A DNA stretch of 26,521 nt. It comes from an uncultured Lachnoclostridium sp. (lineage in GTDB: Bacteria > Bacillota > Clostridia > Lachnospirales > Lachnospiraceae). Positions 23,526-26,521 of the stretch are shown in pieces. The position numbers were made by a program, and so were the translations under genes. The notes under the pieces were generated by a model that had not been told where the DNA came from, searched no databases, and saw nothing but the letters and a program-made list of their open reading frames with translations. Location: NCBI GenBank assembly GCA_902464595.1, contig CABQJX010000025.1, positions 1-26,521 on the forward strand. The letters run 5' to 3'. Position 1 is the first letter of the stretch, and the number at the start of each line of letters is the position of its first letter.

Positions 23526-23540
23526 GATCCGTGCATATCT
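23525..23540 (+). repeat. 16-bp direct repeat, copy upstream of spoIID
   Basis: This is the exact second copy of 23452-23467, about 45 bases before the spoIID start. It contains GCATATC, which resembles a sigma-E -35 element, with CGTATCC 14 bases further on as a poor -10. Confidence 0.85.
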
Positions 23541-23583
23541 ATAGTAGAAGCAGCGTATCCATCGGATTAAAAAGGAGGAATCG

Positions 23584-24534
23584 GTGAATAAGAGGGTCAT
23601 ATGGGGGGCAGCAGCCTGTATTTTGATCCCGTATACAACCACCCTGGCATGGACTGGTTCGATACAGGGAGAGGAATTTCGCTGCGAGCAGCAGAAAGAG
23701 GCAGGAACGGGAAAGCGGATTCTTTTGGATCGCGGTACAGGCATTTATTATATGGATATAGAAGAATATTTGCCTGGCGTATTAGCACGTCAGATTCCAG
23801 TGAGCTATGAGCCGGAAGCAATAAAAGCCCAGGCGATCGTTGCCAGAACCTATATTTGCGGGCAAATGGAGTCGGAGGGAGCAGAGGAGATTGCGGAATC
23901 CGCGTTGGATATGGATTGGCTGGAAGCGGAGCAGTTAAAAAAGCTTTGGGGGACAAGTCGTTTTCCAGAATATTATAAGAAACTGGAGGAGGCAGTGAAG
24001 GCCACCGCTGGTATCGTTATGGTGTGGGAAGGGAGTATGATCGAACCCAGGTATTGCCGCGCGACAGCCGGGAGAACCAGAAAAGGAGACAGTGCCCACC
24101 CTTATTTTTGGCCGGTGGAATGTCCAAAAGACCAGGAGACAGAAGGGGTAGTGCAGCTCCTTACATTTTCAAAGGAAGAATTTGCACGGAAAATCAATGA
24201 AATTCCCGAACCGCAGGAGGCTGGACGGACAGTATCAGCAGATCAGCTGCCAGATCAGATCCAGATTGGCTCAAGAGATGAGAGCGGCTATGTAGAGAAT
24301 CTTCAGATTGGCGTCAGCCAATATACAGGAGAGGAAGTTCAGTACGCATTAGGGCTGGCTTCCTCTTGTTTTGTGTTGGAGCCCTGGGAGGATGGGATAC
24401 GGGCTGTTGTAAAGGGGATTGGCCATGGATATGGGCTTAGCCAGGCGGAAGCGAATGAAAGGGCAAAGGAGGGATGGAAGGCAGAGGATATTCTAACGTA
24501 TTTTTACAAAAATGTTGCTTTTATTTCTGTATAA
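23584..24534 (+). CDS. spoIID: Stage II sporulation protein D (SpoIID), peptidoglycan lytic transglycosylase
   Basis: SpoIID cleaves glycan strands in the septum during engulfment of the forespore, together with SpoIIP and SpoIIM. The 316-residue protein starts at GTG 23584, with AAAGGAGG 4-5 bases before. An N-terminal membrane segment (VIWGAAACILIPYTTTLAW) is followed by the SpoIID/LytB domain: YLPGVLARQIPVSYEPEAIKAQAIVARTY with the catalytic Glu (E78), the AHPYFWPVECP segment, and the C-terminal GIGHGYGLSQAEANERA, a variant of GHGVGMSQ-GA. In B. subtilis the gene is under sigma-E. A sigma-E-like -35 is seen upstream, but the -10 is weak. The spoIIQ-like gene begins 40 bases downstream, matching the usual clostridial order. 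Confidence 0.92.
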   Translation: MNKRVIWGAAACILIPYTTTLAWTGSIQGEEFRCEQQKEAGTGKRILLDRGTGIYYMDIEEYLPGVLARQIPVSYEPEAIKAQAIVARTYICGQMESEGAEEIAESALDMDWLEAEQLKKLWGTSRFPEYYKKLEEAVKATAGIVMVWEGSMIEPRYCRATAGRTRKGDSAHPYFWPVECPKDQETEGVVQLLTFSKEEFARKINEIPEPQEAGRTVSADQLPDQIQIGSRDESGYVENLQIGVSQYTGEEVQYALGLASSCFVLEPWEDGIRAVVKGIGHGYGLSQAEANERAKEGWKAEDILTYFYKNVAFISV

Positions 24535-24574
24535 TGAGCCTCGGTTTGGTAAGAATAATATCGAGGTGATAAAC

Positions 24575-25333
24575 GTGAAAGAAAAAGTAAATCAGATGTT
24601 CAAGGATAAGCTGTTTCTTGTCATGCTAGTGCTAGGCCTGCTGACTATGGTAGCCGCAGCAGGAGTCATTACCGTACAAAGACAAAAAGGAAAGGGAGAA
24701 AATCCCTATCTTGAGATTCCTAAGGAGGAGCTGATCGCCAAGGAGGAAGCGCTGCCCCAGACAGCGGCAGATTCCCAGGCGGAGCAAAAGAAGGAGACAG
24801 AGGAGAAGAATGAAGGGAAAATAGAAAGCGGTGCTTTGGCAGAGAATCCAAACCAGGGAAATGACTTGGCAGCGGAAGCTGGAGCAGCGGGGGAAGCGGC
24901 AGATTCCTTGATTCTTAATTTTACTGACACCAGCAAAATGGCCTGGCCTGTGAGGGGAAATGTGCTCATGGATTACAGCATGGATCAGACGATCTATTTT
25001 CCAACTCTGGATCAATATAAGTGTAATCCCGGCATTGTCATCCAATCTGAGGTCAGCACTCCGGTTGGAGCTCCGGCCGACGCCAGGGTAATGGAAGTGG
25101 GAGCCAATGAAGAAATTGGAAGTTACGTTGTGATGGATCTGGGAAATGAGTATACAGCTGTCTGCGGTCAGTTAAAAGAAGTGTGTGCTGCAGAGGGAGA
25201 ATATCTGAAGAAAGGTCAGACGCTGGGATATGTTTCCGAACCCACCAAATATTATTCGGTGGAGGGCGTGAATGTATTTTTTGAGCTGAGGCATCAGGAT
25301 AAGGCAATTGATCCTTTGGATCATATGGAATAA
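24575..25333 (+). CDS. spoIIQ: SpoIIQ-like M23-domain protein with degenerate active site
   Basis: The start is GTG 24575 (GAGGTG 6 bases before). The open frame runs further up to ATG 24512 inside spoIID without a site. The product has 252 residues: one membrane segment (about 13-34), an acidic, Ala/Glu-rich linker (50-110) and a LytM domain (125-252). The zinc site is lost: where active enzymes have HxGxD this protein has CNPGIVI (residues 150-156), and the HxHFE motif reads VFFELR (234-239). SpoIIQ of B. subtilis is likewise inactive and acts as a forespore zipper partner of SpoIIIAH across the septum. That of C. difficile keeps its site. Placement after spoIID supports the name. Activity is not expected. 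Confidence 0.85.
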   Translation: MKEKVNQMFKDKLFLVMLVLGLLTMVAAAGVITVQRQKGKGENPYLEIPKEELIAKEEALPQTAADSQAEQKKETEEKNEGKIESGALAENPNQGNDLAAEAGAAGEAADSLILNFTDTSKMAWPVRGNVLMDYSMDQTIYFPTLDQYKCNPGIVIQSEVSTPVGAPADARVMEVGANEEIGSYVVMDLGNEYTAVCGQLKEVCAAEGEYLKKGQTLGYVSEPTKYYSVEGVNVFFELRHQDKAIDPLDHME

Positions 25334-25634
25334 GAATAAGATTATGAGAAAAAGAAAGCTGCTGTTTCATATTATGAATGATCATTTATGGAGCGGCGGC
25401 TCTTTTTCTCAGCAGCCTTCCCGGCCGCCTCCGAGTCAGGAGCCTTTTCACATGTTCTGTTATGGAGTTTATCATTTAACGAAGCCTGCTGTTAAAAAAG
25501 CGTTCCATGTAAAAAATGTGAAAATTTCAGATTTTTATAATAATTTGTTCACATTCGGTTCAGAGTAGAGCGTTATACTAAGTGAAAAATAGCATTCCTG
25601 TGCCGGTGGCGGTAAGGGAAAAAGGAGTGAAAGA
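25334..25634. other. Intergenic region between spoIIQ and the CBS protein gene
   Basis: This is about 300 bases. It holds GCTGCTG (25358-25364) complementary to CAGCAGC (25410-25416), a small GC hairpin with five T, and AATGTGAA and TTCACATT forming an 8-bp inverted repeat in the AT-rich stretch near 25516-25555. A 74-codon open frame (from ATG 25344) lacks a ribosome binding site. No clear promoter for the CBS gene was found. Confidence 0.5.
25390..25407 (+). terminator. Weak candidate terminator after spoIIQ
   Basis: GAGC (25391-25394) pairs with GCTC (25399-25402) around GGCG, extended by a G-U pair and followed by TTTTT. The stem is short. The outer GCTGCTG/CAGCAGC pairing might compete with it. 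Confidence 0.4.
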
Positions 25635-26138
25635 ATGAACATACTGTTTTTCCTGACTCCTAAAAGCGATGTGGCGTACATAAATGAAGATGATACACTG
25701 CGTCAGGCTTTGGAGAAGATGGAGTATCACAAATATTCAGCAGTGCCTATTGTAAGCAGAACGGGGCGATATGTGGGAACATTGACAGAGGGGGATCTGC
25801 TGTGGGGGATTAAGAATCAGTTTAATCTTGACCTTAAAGGAGCAGAGAAGATTCCTGTTACTGCGATTCGGCGCCGTTGCGACAATCGTCCTGTGAAGGC
25901 AGGGGAGAATATGGAGGATCTGATCGGAAAAGCATTGAATCAGAATTTTGTGCCTGTGCTCGATGATCAGAAAAGCTTTATCGGTATTATTACAAGAAAA
26001 GATATTATTAAATATTTTTACCAGAAAGGCGAGGAGGCTAAGGAACGGGCAAAGCGCTGTGAAGCTCAATGCGGACTGGAAGAAAAAGGAGAGCATGGGA
26101 AAACAGACTGGTCTTCCGTAGCAAAGCTTCGGGGCTAA
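25635..26138 (+). CDS. Protein with two CBS domains
   Basis: The protein has 167 residues, with AAAAGGAGTGAAAG before the ATG. The first CBS motif spans about 8-60 (VAYINEDDTLRQALEKMEYHKYSAVPIV, YVGTLTEGDLL). The second spans about 85-130 (VKAGENMEDLIGKALNQNFVPVLDDQKSFIGIITRKDIIKYF). The C-terminal 35 residues are a charged helix with two Cys. CBS pairs bind adenosine nucleotides such as ATP, AMP or c-di-AMP and usually control an attached or partner protein. Stand-alone versions such as YkuL/CbpB-type proteins are known, the latter linking c-di-AMP to the stringent response in other Firmicutes. Whether this is such an orthologue is not determinable here. It lies directly upstream of an rRNA operon. 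Confidence 0.85.
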   Translation: MNILFFLTPKSDVAYINEDDTLRQALEKMEYHKYSAVPIVSRTGRYVGTLTEGDLLWGIKNQFNLDLKGAEKIPVTAIRRRCDNRPVKAGENMEDLIGKALNQNFVPVLDDQKSFIGIITRKDIIKYFYQKGEEAKERAKRCEAQCGLEEKGEHGKTDWSSVAKLRG

Positions 26139-26221
26139 CCGTGTTTATCTGTCCTATCTGGTTTTGTGGGACTGATCCGAAAGGAGCTGCCTGCTAAAAA
26201 ACAGGGCCGTCATTTTGGGTA

Positions 26222-26263
26222 GTCAGCGGACAGGGAAACATGGAAGTTTCTTTGTCTGCTGAC
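26222..26263. other. Perfect 18-bp hairpin upstream of the rRNA promoters
   Basis: Bases 26222-26239 pair with 26246-26263 at all 18 positions (three G-U) around the loop ATGGAA. No T-run follows on either strand, so it is not a standard terminator, although it lies 84 bases after the CBS gene and could protect or process its mRNA. A nearby CCGTCA (26208-26213) could compete for TGACGG (26260-26265). Confidence 0.8.
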
Positions 26264-26283
26264 GGTAAAAACAGGAAAAACCG

Positions 26284-26319
26284 GAAAATTGAAAAAATTG
26301 AAAAAAACTGAAAAAAATG
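26284..26319 (+). promoter_or_regulatory. Phased A-tracts (UP-element-like) upstream of rRNA promoter P1
   Basis: Four A-tracts (4, 6, 7 and 7 A) begin about every 7-10 bases and end just before the -35 of P1. Such curved, A-rich DNA typically boosts rRNA promoters. Confidence 0.6.
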
Positions 26320-26348
26320 TTGACATTTATCGTTTCATCTGGTAATAT
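26320..26348 (+). promoter_or_regulatory. rRNA operon promoter P1
   Basis: TTGACA (26320-26325), 17-bp spacer and TAATAT (26343-26348), preceded by TGG (extended -10). A 7-bp inverted repeat (TTGCGCT 26354-26360, AGCGCAA 26376-26382) lies right at the predicted start of transcription. Confidence 0.85.
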
Positions 26349-26412
26349 ATCTCTTGCGCTGAGGAACACAGCAAAAGCGCAAAAGAAATAAAAAAGAAAT
26401 TTAAAAAAGTTG

Positions 26413-26441
26413 TTGACAAACAGTTGAGAACATGATATACT
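26413..26441 (+). promoter_or_regulatory. rRNA operon promoter P2
   Basis: TTGACA (26413-26418), 17-bp spacer and TATACT (26436-26441), with TGA before the -10 (extended -10). It lies 93 bases after P1, the classical tandem arrangement of rRNA operons in Firmicutes. Confidence 0.88.
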
Positions 26442-26447
26442 ATCAAA

Positions 26448-26521
26448 GTTGCAGCTGAGATGAACGACAACAGAGATCCTTGAAAATTGAAGATTAAACA
26501 GTATGTAAAACCCTGAAAATT
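26448..26521 (+). other. Start of the rRNA operon leader (pre-16S), gene itself beyond the window
   Basis: The sequence GAGATCCTTGAAAATTGAAG and the following AT-rich stretch resemble the leader segment found before 16S rRNA in clostridia. No mature 16S sequence is reached within the window. Confidence 0.7.

Noticed and set aside
25344..25568. 74-codon open frame between spoIIQ and the CBS gene
   Set aside because: No ribosome binding site, no recognisable domain, and it runs across likely terminator hairpins. It is not spoIIID, which often follows spoIIQ.

Overview
The window looks like a chromosomal segment of a spore-forming member of the Clostridia, most likely Lachnospiraceae. This is inferred from gene families, strong AGGAGG-type ribosome binding sites, and a spoIID-spoIIQ pair. 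GC content is moderate by eye. No transposase, phage gene, CRISPR array or tRNA was recognised. Most of it is core metabolism with strong family signatures.

Layout. Bases 1-1160 hold the 3' part of rny (RNase Y) and its terminator. Bases 1190-5220 hold a secreted cell-wall-binding protein, an M28-type aminopeptidase and a GNAT acetyltransferase. Bases 5290-10030 are a branched-chain amino acid operon, leuB-ilvD-ilvB, without ilvN. Bases 10016-13932 are a serine operon, serC-serA-DUF1015. It has its own promoter and a roughly 240-nt structured leader, and three exact 14-bp repeats sit in front of the DUF1015 gene. Bases 13881-15378 carry, on the minus strand, a small unknown protein and an M23 (LytM) membrane peptidase.

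Bases 15557-20697 (plus strand) carry an M20-family N-carbamoyl amino acid/allantoate amidohydrolase. It is followed by a tight four-gene cassette: an AdoMet decarboxylase-like protein, a DUF4178 membrane protein, a DUF350 membrane protein, and an integral-membrane spermidine-synthase-like protein. This cassette is the best candidate for an unusual system: a membrane-anchored aminopropyl-transfer module whose acceptor is unknown.

Bases 20708-22193 (minus strand) carry an NCS2 nucleobase permease behind a promoter and an intrinsic terminator in its leader, which looks like an attenuator. Bases 22363-25407 carry an M42 aminopeptidase, spoIID and a spoIIQ-like gene whose LytM active site is degenerate. 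Bases 25635-26138 encode a protein with two CBS domains.

The last 300 bases are the upstream region of an rRNA operon: phased A-tracts, two tandem promoters with TTGACA and 17-bp spacers, and the beginning of a 16S leader. The 16S gene should start just beyond the window.
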